Assembly: GCA_052386745.1 (NCBI GenBank)
Contig: JBQTJW010000006.1
Coordinates: 1-64,000, forward strand
Length of the DNA stretch: 64,000 nt
Direction: 5' to 3'
Source of the DNA: Panacagrimonas sp052386745
Lineage (GTDB): Bacteria > Pseudomonadota > Gammaproteobacteria > Nevskiales > Nevskiaceae
The position numbers were made by a program, and so were the translations under genes. The notes below the pieces were generated by a model, which worked only from the letters and a program-made list of their open reading frames with translations, was not told where the DNA came from and did no database searches. Positions 16,242-25,065 of this stretch are shown here, one piece after another. Within the stretch, counting starts at the first letter, position 1, and each line of letters begins with the position of its first letter.

Positions 16242-17971
16242 CAGGCGGCATCCAGTGCGGGCTCGGCCGGCGCGAGGGCCTCGTGCAGCAACGCGTTGAG
16301 CAAGCGGCTCCGGGTATTCTGTCCGTGGGTCAAGCTGGCTTCGAGCTGGTCGCAGAGAGACATCAGTTCGTCGACCTTGGCGACGATGCGGTGTTGTTCC
16401 GCGAGTGGTGGCATCGGCAGCGGGATGAGCTTCAGCTTGTCTTGGGAAATATTCATCTGCATAACGGCCATGCCGGACTTCGCGCGCTCGACGCATTCCA
16501 TCGTGAAGCCAGCGTTGAGCGCGAGTGCAATGTATCGAGGGAAAATACCGTCGAGCGTATGAAAGCGAATCAGCTTGTCCGAGATCATCAATCGCGGGGA
16601 TGGTTTATCGACAACACATGAGACGCCAACCCGGTTCTTAGGTCCGGCGCGAGTCACAAGAATGTCGCCGATCTTGGCTTCGTGCTGCGGTCGCGGCTGT
16701 AATTTTTCAGGAAGCCTTTTGTTCTGATGGGGCTCGTAAGCCAGCGCTTGGACAGCGGTTGTCTTAAGTACACCCCATTCCGCCTCGCTACCTCGTGGTT
16801 CGCCGTCGCATTGGGGGCTCCATCCTGCATCCATCGTGAGCACGAGATCTCCGAGATGAGTCCACTGCCACGAGCGAGGCAGGCTTTGAAAAGCTGCAGG
16901 CACATCCCGAACGGGCGCAGCGTCACGTCTGTTTTGATCGTGCTGCGTGCGGGAGAGAAAATCTCGAAAAGGCTCTTCATCTGATTTTTGCGCGACGAGC
17001 CTTCCGCTAACGGCCAGGTCAAAAAAAGTCTGGCGGAGTTGCTTGATCTGGTCGGGGCGGGTGGTGAGAGCGGGCAGGACCTTGAGGGCGAAGCGGGCAT
17101 CGGACTGGAAGGACGACTCCTTGGACGCATCGCCATCGGGCGATTCCGGGGGCTCGGGGGTGTTGAGGCGGGCGAGGGTCGAGGCCGTCAGCCGGTCGCG
17201 CGTCGCCTCGCGCTGCGTTCGCGCCGCTTCCAGCCGGTCGCACAGCGCCATCAGTTCATCGACCTTAGCGACGATGCGGTGTTGTTCGGCGAGGGGCGGA
17301 ATTGGAACGGGTAAGGCTGCCGCGTCGGATGTACCAAGGCGCGGCATCTTCATTCCGTACATCAGACGTTCGATGCGCTCCATGGTCAGCGGTGAGCGCA
17401 GGACCAGAGCCAAGTAGCCTGGATAGGTCATACCTATTCCGCGCACTGGGACGATCTCTGTCGTGCAAACACCGTCAGCGTCTGCAACCAGAACTTTATT
17501 GAGGTAGGGCCTCAATTTTCCGAAGAGAACATCACCTTTCTGGAAGATCGTCTTTGAGCTTTGGAATGGACGTTCTGACGATAAGACGCGCTGGATTAGT
17601 CGCGACGTGTCCTTCTCGATGTCCTCAAGGTCTAGTACCCACGTATCTGATGTGATGGCACCGTTCGAGTCGACTTTGTCCGCCTGGCCGTATTCAGCGA
17701 CGCAACCTAGCGCCATCCAAGACCAAGACAATGGCAGGACGTAGGGAGACTCTACGCTGTGTAAGGCCGCGGCTTCGTGACTGGGTTTCGATCCGCGATT
17801 CGGTTTGGATGAACGAGTTGTGGAAAGTGCATGGCTTCGTTCGTCCCGCGAGTCCTGTGAGACTAGCTTGCCTCGTACCGCCAAATTCAGAATGAATCGC
17901 CGCAGCCCAGCGATAGCATCGGGCGCTTCCGCCACTCGCTCGTAGTGCGCCAGTAAAGCGTCCGCATTCAT
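16241..17971 (-). CDS. hsdS: Type I restriction-modification specificity subunit HsdS
   Basis: This 576-residue protein has the two-target-recognition-domain layout. Each half ends in the conserved dimer-helix text (IPPLAEQHRIVAKVDELMALCDRLEA near 230-255 and MPPLAEQHRIVAKVDELMSLCDQLEA near 530-555). The N-terminal 25 residues (MNADALLAHYERVAEAPDAIAGLRRFILNLA) match the family. It sets the two half-sites recognised by the methylase and restriction complex. The start overlaps the hsdM stop as ATGA. The first recognition domain uses a rather different, more AT-rich style than the flanks, as is usual for exchangeable specificity domains. Confidence 0.93.
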   Translation of the reverse strand: MNADALLAHYERVAEAPDAIAGLRRFILNLAVRGKLVSQDSRDERSHALSTTRSSKPNRGSKPSHEAAALHSVESPYVLPLSWSWMALGCVAEYGQADKVDSNGAITSDTWVLDLEDIEKDTSRLIQRVLSSERPFQSSKTIFQKGDVLFGKLRPYLNKVLVADADGVCTTEIVPVRGIGMTYPGYLALVLRSPLTMERIERLMYGMKMPRLGTSDAAALPVPIPPLAEQHRIVAKVDELMALCDRLEAARTQREATRDRLTASTLARLNTPEPPESPDGDASKESSFQSDARFALKVLPALTTRPDQIKQLRQTFFDLAVSGRLVAQKSDEEPFRDFLSRTQHDQNRRDAAPVRDVPAAFQSLPRSWQWTHLGDLVLTMDAGWSPQCDGEPRGSEAEWGVLKTTAVQALAYEPHQNKRLPEKLQPRPQHEAKIGDILVTRAGPKNRVGVSCVVDKPSPRLMISDKLIRFHTLDGIFPRYIALALNAGFTMECVERAKSGMAVMQMNISQDKLKLIPLPMPPLAEQHRIVAKVDELMSLCDQLEASLTHGQNTRSRLLNALLHEALAPAEPALDAA

Positions 17972-19425
17972 CGCAGCAACGCCTCAGCCAGAATCGATTT
18001 CAACTGATCGCGCAGCTTTGCTGTCTCGCCTTCCGCCGCACTGAGTTCAGTGAGCAGCGTCTCCGGATCGCCATGATCGTCCGCGACCGTGTGCGGATTC
18101 TTGATGTCGAGGTTGTAGCCGCGCGCCTTGATGTCCTCGATGCTGACGCGCCAGGCCTGCGGCGTTTCCTTACGGCCTTCGCGTTCGGCGCCGCCCCACC
18201 AGTCGACGCAGCCTTGCAGGTGCTCGACCTTGATCGGTTTGGTCATCGAATAGGCCTTCTGGCCTGCGGGCACCTGATGCTCGTAGTACCAGATCTCCTT
18301 CGTCGGGATGCCCTTCTCGAAGAACAGCAGGTTGGTGCCGATGCTGGCGTAGGGTTTGAACACCGAGTTGGGCAGCCGCACGATGGTGTGCAGGTTGCAC
18401 TCTTCGAGCAGGTATTCCTTGAGGCGTGTCTTCACGCCCTCACCGAACAGTGAACCGTCCGGCAACACGATGGCAGCGCGGCCGTTGGTCTTGAGCAGGC
18501 GGATGAACAGCGCCAGGAACAGGTCCGCGGTTTCCTTGGTGCGGAAGTGCTGTGGGAAGTTGGCCTCGATACCGTCTTCCTCTTTGCCGCCGAACGGCGG
18601 GTTGGCGAGGATGATGTCGACGCGGTCTTTCTGCTCCCAACTAATGTAAGGCCGGGCCAGGGTGTTGTCGTGCGCGACGAAGCTCGGGTCCTCACAGCCA
18701 TGCAGCAGCATGTTGGTGACGCAGAGCATGTGCGGCAGCTGCTTTTTCTCCACCGCACGTAGGCCGGCCTGCAGTTTAGCTTCGTCCTCGGGTTTCTTGA
18801 CGTAGCGCTCGCGCATGTAGCGGATGGCGCAGGTAAGGAATCCGCCGGTGCCGCAGCTCGGGTCGAACAGAATTTCGCCTGGCTTGGGGTCGATGCGTTC
18901 GGCCATGAAGGCGGTGACGGCGCGCGGCGTGTAGTACTCGCCGGCGTTGCCCGCACTCTGCAAGTCGTTGAGCATCTGCTCGTAGATCTCGCCGAAGTGC
19001 TTGCGCTCGGCCAGATCGTTGAAGTCCACGGCATTGATCCTGTTGACCACCTGCCGCATCAGCTGGCCGGACTTCATGTAGTTGTAGGCGTCCTCGAAGA
19101 CGCCCCGCACCACGCGCGCCCGGTTGGCGGCGCTGCCGCCGGCACGCAACTCCTTCAACGTCGGGAACAGATCGCCGTTGATGAACTCCAGCAGCACATC
19201 GCCAGTGAGGCCTTCGGGATTCGCGGCCCATTCGCGCCACTGCAGACGCTTGGGGATGGGCGAACGGAAGTCGTCGCGGGTGAGTTCCAGCTCCTGATCC
19301 TGGTCGTCGATGATCTTGAGAAAGAACATCCAGCAGAGCTGGGAGAGCCGCTGGGCGTCGCCATCGACACCCGCATCCTGGCGCATGACGTCCTGGATGG
19401 ATTTGACCGTGTTGCGTACAGACAT
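17968..19425 (-). CDS. hsdM: Type I restriction-modification N6-adenine methyltransferase HsdM
   Basis: This 485-residue DNA methyltransferase has AdoMet motif I DPSCGTGGF at 188-196 and catalytic motif IV NPPF at 275-278, after a helical HsdM_N domain. It modifies adenine in the host recognition site and forms the M2S core of the complex. The start lies 4 bp from the hsdR stop, with an AGGAAAG ribosome binding site inside the hsdR end. The gene order R-M-S is compact and complete, so the system looks functional. Confidence 0.95.
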   Translation of the reverse strand: MSVRNTVKSIQDVMRQDAGVDGDAQRLSQLCWMFFLKIIDDQDQELELTRDDFRSPIPKRLQWREWAANPEGLTGDVLLEFINGDLFPTLKELRAGGSAANRARVVRGVFEDAYNYMKSGQLMRQVVNRINAVDFNDLAERKHFGEIYEQMLNDLQSAGNAGEYYTPRAVTAFMAERIDPKPGEILFDPSCGTGGFLTCAIRYMRERYVKKPEDEAKLQAGLRAVEKKQLPHMLCVTNMLLHGCEDPSFVAHDNTLARPYISWEQKDRVDIILANPPFGGKEEDGIEANFPQHFRTKETADLFLALFIRLLKTNGRAAIVLPDGSLFGEGVKTRLKEYLLEECNLHTIVRLPNSVFKPYASIGTNLLFFEKGIPTKEIWYYEHQVPAGQKAYSMTKPIKVEHLQGCVDWWGGAEREGRKETPQAWRVSIEDIKARGYNLDIKNPHTVADDHGDPETLLTELSAAEGETAKLRDQLKSILAEALLR

Positions 19426-19428
19426 GAG

Positions 19429-21912
19429 TTAAGCGCTTTCCTGGTACAGGGCGTCTTGTAGTTGGTGAACGGCTTGTTCGAAGCCGGCTTTGCTGCCGAA
19501 AGATTTGATGAGCTGGGTGACGGTGCCAATCTGCGATAGCGGCGGTATCTGGAGGACGCGGACATCGTCGAGGCCGGTGACCAGACCCTCGTCCTGATAC
19601 TTGGCCAGCAAGGCCTCCAGTACGGCGCGAGCTTGCGGGCCGTACTTGGTGAAGAAGTCGCGCTTCTTGACGTTGTTGGCGCGCTCGCGGCGTGTGAGCG
19701 GCGGCTGGTCGAAGGCGATGTGGCAGATCAGGTCGAAGGGATCGAGCTCCTTGCCGATCTCTTCCATCAGGGGGTCGAGCAACAGGCCTTCTGCGGCCAG
19801 CTCCTCGATCACGGCATCCTTGCGCTCTTCGCCCTTCCAGCGGCGCAGGAACTGGTCGAGGCTCGCGTACTGCTTGCGGATGGCCTTGCGCGAATAGTCC
19901 TTGAGCGATTCGGTGACGAGCTTGCCGTCGGCGTCCAGATATTCGACACGCTCGGTGGCCACCTTCACCGGCTTGCCGTGGACGTAGTACTTGGTGCGCG
20001 GTTCATGGACGGCGCCTGGCATGCCGGGCGGAAGGTCGTGAATCAGTACTTCCGATTCGTCCAATCCATCATCGGACGGAACGTCTGGATCGTCCGACAC
20101 CGGCGCGGAATCGGGCGGCGTCACCGGATCGTTCTCGCCCGGCTCGTAGATTTGTACCGGCTCGCCGTCGAAGGCCGGGTCGGCGAAGTGGTTGCTGGCT
20201 TTGCGGAAGTCCACGAGCGTGAAGTAGTACTTCTGCGTGTCTTCATGGACACGGGTGCCGCGGCCGACGATCTGCTTGAACTCGGTCATGGAGCCGACCG
20301 CGCGGTCGAGGACGATCAGGCGGCAGGTCTGGGCGTCGACGCCGGTCGAGAGCAGGCGCGAGGTGGTGACGATGACCGGGTACGGCGCCTCCGGGTCGAT
20401 GAAGTTGCCGAGCTGGGCGGTGCCGGCCTGATCGTCGCCGGTGATACGCATGACGTAGCGCTCGTTCTTGAGCACGAGGTCCTGGTTCTCGACGATCAGG
20501 GCCTGGCGCATCTGCGCGGCGTGCTCGGTGTCCACGCAGAAGACGATGGTCTTCTGCATGCGGTTGCCGCTCTGCTTGAGGTAGTCCGACACCCACTTGG
20601 CGACCCGCTGGGTGCGGGTGTCGATGACGATGTTCCGGTCGAAATCCTTGATGTTGTAGATGCGGTCGTCGATCGTCTGGCCGTGCTTGTCGGTCTCGCC
20701 CTTCTGCGGGCGGTAGCCTTCGACATCCACATCAAGATGAACCTTGATGACCTTGTAGGGCGCAAGGAATCCATCGCTGATGCCCTGCTTGAGCGAGTAG
20801 GTGTACGCCGCCGGGCCGAAATAGTGGCTGTTGGAGGCGTACTCGGTTTCCTTGGGCGTGGCAGTAAGGCCGATCTGGGTGGCGGTGCTGAAGTATTCGA
20901 GGATCTCGCGCCAGGCCGAATCCTCCGCTGCGCTGCCGCGGTGACACTCGTCGATCACGATGAGGTCGAAGAACTCCGGCGAGAATTCGCGGAACAGCTT
21001 CTGCCGCTCTTCCGGTCCGGTCAGGGCCTGGTACAAGCCCAAGTAGATCTCGTACGACGAGTCGATCCGGCGCTTGCTGTCGACAGCGGTGTTCAGTTCG
21101 ATTCGCGTGCCGTCGTCTCGCTCGATGGCGGCGTTGGTGGAGAGCTTGGCCATGGTCTGGCCGAAGGGCCGGAAGTCGTTAACCATGGTCTGGTCGATCA
21201 GCACGTTGCGATCGGCCAGGAACAGCACCCGCTTCTGCTTGCCGGGTCGCCAGTCGGACTTCCACAGACGCCAGATGATCTGGAAGGCGGTGTAGGTCTT
21301 GCCGGTGCCGGTGGCCATGACCAGCAGCACGCGGTCCCGACCCTTGGCGATGGCCTCGACCGTGGCGTTGATGGCGTTGCGTTGGTAGTAGCGCGGCTCT
21401 TTGCCGCTGCCGTCGTCGTAGTAGGGCTGCAGGACGATCTTTTCCTGCGCGGGCGTCAGGCCCTTCCATTGCTGATATTTTGCCCAGAGCGTGGCTGGGC
21501 TCGGGAAGGCGTCCAGGCTCAGGCTGGTTTCCAGGGCGGCGCTCTGGCCGGTCTTGTCATGAAAGACGAAGCCCAGGCCGTTGCTGGAGAACACGAACGG
21601 CACGTCCAGCGCCGCCGCGTAATCGAGCGCCTGCTGCATGCCGTGCGCGGCACTGACGTCGGCCTTCTTCGCCTCGATCAGGGCGATCGGGATGTGCTGG
21701 TAGTAAAGAACAAAGTCGGCCCGCTTGGGCTTGCCGCGGGCCACGAGCCTGCCGCGGACGATGATCCGGCCCTTGGTGAAGCTGACCTGGCGACGGATCT
21801 GCGCGTCCTCGTCCCAACCTGCATTGTGCAGGGCCGGGGTAATGAACTTCACGCTGATGTCGTCTTCGCTGAGCGTCTTGACGGGTTTCTCTCCCTCGGT
21901 CTCCGGCGCCAC
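19429..21912 (-). CDS. hsdR: Type I restriction enzyme HsdR, EcoEI-like
   Basis: This 827-residue motor and nuclease subunit has an N-terminal nuclease with Asp66 and Glu80-Ala-Lys82 (ADFVLYY...LIEAKK). The SF2 helicase shows Walker A MATGTGKT near 199-206, DECH at 321-324 and the SAT-like TATP motif. A C-terminal EcoEI_R_C-type domain covers about 630-827. It is short compared with EcoKI HsdR (about 1,170 aa) but normal for the EcoEI subtype. The start is probably GTG 21912, with GGAA upstream; a later start near TLSEDD is possible. It translocates DNA and cuts unmodified DNA away from the site. Confidence 0.93.
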   Translation of the reverse strand: MAPETEGEKPVKTLSEDDISVKFITPALHNAGWDEDAQIRRQVSFTKGRIIVRGRLVARGKPKRADFVLYYQHIPIALIEAKKADVSAAHGMQQALDYAAALDVPFVFSSNGLGFVFHDKTGQSAALETSLSLDAFPSPATLWAKYQQWKGLTPAQEKIVLQPYYDDGSGKEPRYYQRNAINATVEAIAKGRDRVLLVMATGTGKTYTAFQIIWRLWKSDWRPGKQKRVLFLADRNVLIDQTMVNDFRPFGQTMAKLSTNAAIERDDGTRIELNTAVDSKRRIDSSYEIYLGLYQALTGPEERQKLFREFSPEFFDLIVIDECHRGSAAEDSAWREILEYFSTATQIGLTATPKETEYASNSHYFGPAAYTYSLKQGISDGFLAPYKVIKVHLDVDVEGYRPQKGETDKHGQTIDDRIYNIKDFDRNIVIDTRTQRVAKWVSDYLKQSGNRMQKTIVFCVDTEHAAQMRQALIVENQDLVLKNERYVMRITGDDQAGTAQLGNFIDPEAPYPVIVTTSRLLSTGVDAQTCRLIVLDRAVGSMTEFKQIVGRGTRVHEDTQKYYFTLVDFRKASNHFADPAFDGEPVQIYEPGENDPVTPPDSAPVSDDPDVPSDDGLDESEVLIHDLPPGMPGAVHEPRTKYYVHGKPVKVATERVEYLDADGKLVTESLKDYSRKAIRKQYASLDQFLRRWKGEERKDAVIEELAAEGLLLDPLMEEIGKELDPFDLICHIAFDQPPLTRRERANNVKKRDFFTKYGPQARAVLEALLAKYQDEGLVTGLDDVRVLQIPPLSQIGTVTQLIKSFGSKAGFEQAVHQLQDALYQESA

Positions 21913-22431
21913 CGATTCCAGTGCGGCGAAAGGGGAAGGTAACCAGCGAGTTATCGTCTGACAATCTCCGCGAGCATGCGGAGCCCGGCCGGTCCCGGCT
22001 GGGTTGGCGCGAGCCTGTCGCGATCCTCGAAAGAAACGGAAGTTCGGAGATGCGCTTGCGCTGGTCTGGTGGGAGGTTCGGGCTTGCGTCGGCGGCGAGG
22101 CCCGGCCCGCGCGCGGCGCGATTTAGCGTCTCTCTGTCACGTCGGCCGGCGCGTGATGCGGAGCCCTCGCGCACTGAAGCTCGTAGCCGAAGTACGTCCG
22201 CTGGCCGTGTGCTGTAATAGCCCCCCGCGGCGGGAAACCGCTACCCGGCTTGACTCCAGTGGACTAAGAAACATGATGACGAATCCTGTGGTTGTACTGC
22301 TCCTGCCAGCTATGTTTTCGACAAGTCATTGTTTTAGCTAGGTACGCAGTCCCAACTTAAATTCAGAAGTTCCAGCTTGTTTTCGGGACTTCCAACTCAT
22401 TTTCAAACTTCACAACACACCTGGAGTTCCC
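21913..22431. other. Island-core boundary gap between hsdR and ssb
   Basis: This 519-bp stretch separates divergent hsdR and ssb and shows no gene I can support. It should contain both promoters. The first 300 bp are GC-rich and read like decayed coding sequence in several frames. The last 100 bp are AT-richer and contain three tandem 20-bp units (22348-22407) directly ahead of the ssb ribosome binding site. The change in base use around 22.2-22.4 kb marks the likely edge of the accessory island. Confidence 0.5.
22348..22407 (+). repeat. Three tandem 20-bp imperfect direct repeats before ssb
   Basis: The units start at 22348, 22368 and 22388 and follow the pattern A-G/C-T-Y-C-C-A-R-C-T-Y-...-TTC-3N. 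Conserved cores are TCCCAACTTAAATTC, TTCCAGCTTGTTTTC and TTCCAACTCATTTTC. Iterated units of about 20 bp like this occur at the ends of IS21-family elements as transposase-binding repeats. A relic IS end or an operator for ssb are the two main readings. Confidence 0.6.
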
Positions 22432-22908
22432 ATGGCTCGCGGCATCAACAAAGTGATTCTGATCGGCAACCTCGGCAAGGACCCCGACGCCAAGACGTTT
22501 GCCAATGGCGGGTCGGTGACCAACGTCACGCTCGCGACTTCCGAGAGCTGGAAGGACAAGGACGGGCAGCAGCAGGAACGCACGGAGTGGCACAACGTGG
22601 TGTTCCACAACAAGCTGGGGGAGATCGTGGCCCAGTACCTGCGCAAGGGCAGCAAGGTCTACGTGGAGGGCTCCATCCGCACGCGCAAGTACCAGGACAA
22701 GACCTCCGGGCAGGATCGGTACATCACCGAAATCCACGCTTCCGACATGCAGATGCTGGATGGCAAGAGCAGCGCGGGCAGTGAAGCGGGGGGCTCGTCG
22801 CCGGCCTATGGCGGCGGCTCGCGCAGCTCCGCAGCGCCCAGTCGAGCGCCCGCACCGTCGCCGGCCGCCGACAGCTTCAACGGGCCGGACGACGACATTC
22901 CATTCTAG
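22432..22908 (+). CDS. ssb: Single-stranded DNA-binding protein
   Basis: SSB coats single-stranded DNA in replication, recombination and repair. The 158 residues have the OB-fold start MARGINKVILIGNLGKDP, the WHNVVFHNKLGE segment, a Gly/Ser/Pro-rich linker (115-147) and the acidic tip DDDIPF that docks partner proteins. GGAG precedes the ATG. It is full length. It faces away from the restriction island and is convergent with yajD. Confidence 0.97.
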   Translation: MARGINKVILIGNLGKDPDAKTFANGGSVTNVTLATSESWKDKDGQQQERTEWHNVVFHNKLGEIVAQYLRKGSKVYVEGSIRTRKYQDKTSGQDRYITEIHASDMQMLDGKSSAGSEAGGSSPAYGGGSRSSAAPSRAPAPSPAADSFNGPDDDIPF

Positions 22909-22951
22909 GACCTGCAACGGCCGCCCACTGGGCCCGTCCGCGGGGTTCGAC

Positions 22952-23326
22952 TCAGGGCCGCGACAGCTTGGCCTTGAGATCGGCGAACGGGTTGCTGGTG
23001 GCCACCGGCGCCTCGCTGCGCGGCATGGCGGCACGGCCGCTGGCGTCGATGTAGCGGGAATGCTCGTTGTCGTGGCAGTAGAGGCACAGCAGTTCCCAGT
23101 TGCTGCCGTCGGGCGGGTTGAAGTCATGATCGTGGTTGCGGTGATGCACGGTCAGCTCGTGGCGGTTGGCGTGGGTGAACTCGCGGGCGCAGCGGCCGCA
23201 CACCCAGGGGTACATCTTCATGGCCTGCTCGCGGTAGCCCAGGTTGCGCTGGTCGGCGGCGCGGCGTGCATCGGCCACCACCTGGTCGACCTTGGCGTGA
23301 TTGGGCAGCGGCTTGCGGATGGGCAT
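22952..23326 (-). CDS. yajD: YajD-like HNH nuclease family protein
   Basis: I start at ATG 23326, with GGAG upstream, giving 124 residues. The HNH site is visible: a CxxC pair (CGRC), then TVHHRNHDHDFNPPDGSNWELLCLYCHDNEHSR, in which HH/H and the second CxxC-like pair frame a zinc-stabilised beta-beta-alpha metal finger. YajD proteins are small stand-alone HNH proteins of unknown physiological role, common in gammaproteobacteria. The gene is convergent with ssb (43-bp gap). Confidence 0.85.
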   Translation of the reverse strand: MPIRKPLPNHAKVDQVVADARRAADQRNLGYREQAMKMYPWVCGRCAREFTHANRHELTVHHRNHDHDFNPPDGSNWELLCLYCHDNEHSRYIDASGRAAMPRSEAPVATSNPFADLKAKLSRP

Positions 23327-23459
23327 GGGCGAACTCCACGACGGCGGTGATGCCAGGCTCCGGAGCATGCCTCGGCCGCCCCGGGCGCGATAGTCCGCAG
23401 GCTGACGGGCGCGGGCGATCTTGCTAGCGTCGGTGCTTTCCTGAAATGGAGAGAGCGAG

Positions 23460-24089
23460 ATGGCGAACACACCCCTGCGCTTCTACACCCACCCCATGTC
23501 CCGCGGCCGCATCGTGCGCTGGATGCTGGAAGAAGCCGGCGTGCCGTACGACACCACCGTGCTCGAATTCGCCGCCAGCATGAAGTCGCCGGAGTACCTG
23601 GCGATCAACCCCATGGGCAAGGTGCCGGCCATCCTGCACGGCGCGACCGTGGTGACCGAATGCGCGGCCATCTGCGCGTACCTGGCCGATGCCTTTCCCG
23701 CCGCTGGCCTCGCGCCGGAGCTGGGCGCACGCGGCGACTACTACCGCTGGCTGTTCTTCGCCGCCGGGCCGCTGGAACAGGCCGTGGTCAACAAGGCCCT
23801 CGGCGTGGTGGTACCGCCGGAGCGCCGCGCCATGGCGGGCTACGGCAGCCTTGAAGACACCTTGAACACGCTCGAGCTCGCCGTTTCCGGCAAGACCTAC
23901 CTGGTCGGCAACCGCTTCAGTGCCGCTGACGTCTACGTGGGCTCGCAGATCGGCTGGGGACTCCAGTTCGGCACGCTGGACAAGCGGCCCGCCTTCGAGA
24001 CGTACTGGAAGGGGCTCGAAAGCCGGCCCGCCGCCGTGCGCGCCGGCCAGATCGACGATGCCCTGATCCCGCCGCGCAAACCGGCCTGA
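23460..24089 (+). CDS. Glutathione S-transferase family protein
   Basis: This 209-residue cytosolic GST has an N-terminal thioredoxin-like domain with a Ser in the catalytic loop region (THPMSRGRIVRWMLEEAG), the cis-Pro motif KVPAI near 57-61, and an all-helical C-terminal domain containing SAADVYVG. It conjugates or reduces electrophiles with glutathione; the substrate is unknown. A GAGAGAG stretch upstream serves as ribosome binding site. It is a single-gene unit ended by the hairpin at 24095-24117. Confidence 0.88.
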   Translation: MANTPLRFYTHPMSRGRIVRWMLEEAGVPYDTTVLEFAASMKSPEYLAINPMGKVPAILHGATVVTECAAICAYLADAFPAAGLAPELGARGDYYRWLFFAAGPLEQAVVNKALGVVVPPERRAMAGYGSLEDTLNTLELAVSGKTYLVGNRFSAADVYVGSQIGWGLQFGTLDKRPAFETYWKGLESRPAAVRAGQIDDALIPPRKPA

Positions 24090-24094
24090 GGAAC

Positions 24095-24117
24095 GGGCTC
24101 GCCAACGACGCGAGCCC
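24095..24117. terminator. Bidirectional hairpin between the GST and ferritin genes
   Basis: GGGCTCGC (24095-24102) pairs with GCGAGCCC (24110-24117) around a 7-nt loop, 6 bp after the GST stop and 22 bp past the stop of the converging gene. There is no clear T-tract. Confidence 0.6.
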
Positions 24118-24138
24118 CGCCGGCGGACGGGTCCGCGA

Positions 24139-24447
24139 TCAGCCCTTCTCGCCCTCTTCGATCTCGGTGATGTCGCCCTCGGTGAACAGGTAGGTGCGCA
24201 TGTGCGCGTCGAACTTGGGGCTCATGCGGCGCAGGTATTCCAGGCCCATGATGGCGTGTTCGATCTCCTCGTCGCGGTTGTGTTCCAGGATGCGCCGCAG
24301 CTGCGGGTCCCGGGTGGCGCCGGCGCGCTGGTTGTACCAGTCCACCGCCTCCAGTTCTTCCTGCACCGACTTCACGGCGCGCGAAAAATTGCGCGCTTCC
24401 TCGGTCATGCTCTCGTAGTCCTCGTGCCACTCTGCGCTGGTTGCCAT
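24139..24447 (-). CDS. Encapsulated-ferritin-like (EncFtn) protein without encapsulin neighbour
   Basis: This 102-residue four-helix half-bundle protein matches the EncFtn family. The family text ELEAVDWYNQR and HNRDEEIEHA holds the ferroxidase ligands Glu31, Glu61 and His64 (Rhodospirillum Glu32, Glu62, His65), and the tail TYLFTEGDITEIEE is also typical. These proteins form ring-like decamers and oxidise Fe(II), usually inside an encapsulin nanocompartment. Here the sequence stops after EEGEKG, without the short hydrophobic cargo-loading peptide found in encapsulin cargoes. No encapsulin gene is in the window. It may act free in the cytosol, or the shell gene may lie elsewhere. Confidence 0.85.
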   Translation of the reverse strand: MATSAEWHEDYESMTEEARNFSRAVKSVQEELEAVDWYNQRAGATRDPQLRRILEHNRDEEIEHAIMGLEYLRRMSPKFDAHMRTYLFTEGDITEIEEGEKG

Positions 24448-24510
24448 GCGGGCCTCGTCGTGAATTCAAGCCGCAACCATAAGCCGGAACCCCTGCGCGC
24501 TGCGAGCCGC

Positions 24511-25065
24511 TCAGTGGCAGGGCTTCTTGATGCTGCGCGACAGCAGCCACCAGTTCATGGGCCAGGCCGCAGCAAACCCGGCGCCCAGCGCGGCGACGTA
24601 GCCGATCCAGAATTGCGCGTGCAGCACCGACGCCACCGACATCCCGCCCACGTGGTAGTCGGTGAGGTTCATCGCAATCTCCATCACGCCGATCGACAGC
24701 GTCTCGCCCAGCCACAGCGTGCTGAACGCGGCGCCCCAGCCCATGCCCTGCCTGACCAGCGGCCACAGCCCCAGCGTGTAGCCGCTGGCGAAGCTCATGG
24801 CCGTGGCCAGGACGGTGATGGCCCAGGGATTCAGGCCCAGGCTCACGCCAATGGCGAGGCCGATGAACTCGCCCACGGCACAGCCGGTGAGGCAATGCAG
24901 GGTGGAAGCCGTGGTCAGGCCGATGGTGGTGGCGCCGTGACCGGCATGCGCGTGATGCGCGTGATGCACGTGAGCCGGCGCCGCAACGGGTTCGGCGGCG
25001 CCGGCCTTGTCTGCGGCGTGGCAGCAGGCGTGCCCGGTGGTGGCGGGTGTCTTGGGGGCGTTCAT
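24511..25065 (-). CDS. DUF4396 membrane protein with His-rich N-terminus
   Basis: This 184-residue inner-membrane protein has an N-terminal Cys/His-rich tail (GHACCHAAD and HVHHAHHAHAGHG at about 31-43) before roughly four transmembrane segments. The CLTGCAVGE...GLAIG text is typical of DUF4396. The start overlaps the merR stop (ATGA), so it is under the same control as the metal sensor. A role in metal handling or copper storage/transport is likely from the ligands and the context, but the family's function is not established. Confidence 0.8.
   Translation of the reverse strand: MNAPKTPATTGHACCHAADKAGAAEPVAAPAHVHHAHHAHAGHGATTIGLTTASTLHCLTGCAVGEFIGLAIGVSLGLNPWAITVLATAMSFASGYTLGLWPLVRQGMGWGAAFSTLWLGETLSIGVMEIAMNLTDYHVGGMSVASVLHAQFWIGYVAALGAGFAAAWPMNWWLLSRSIKKPCH

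Noticed and set aside
19633..21942. 769-aa plus-strand frame opposite hsdR
   Set aside because: It has no recognisable domain and repetitive Leu/Val/Asp text; HsdR on the minus strand explains the region.
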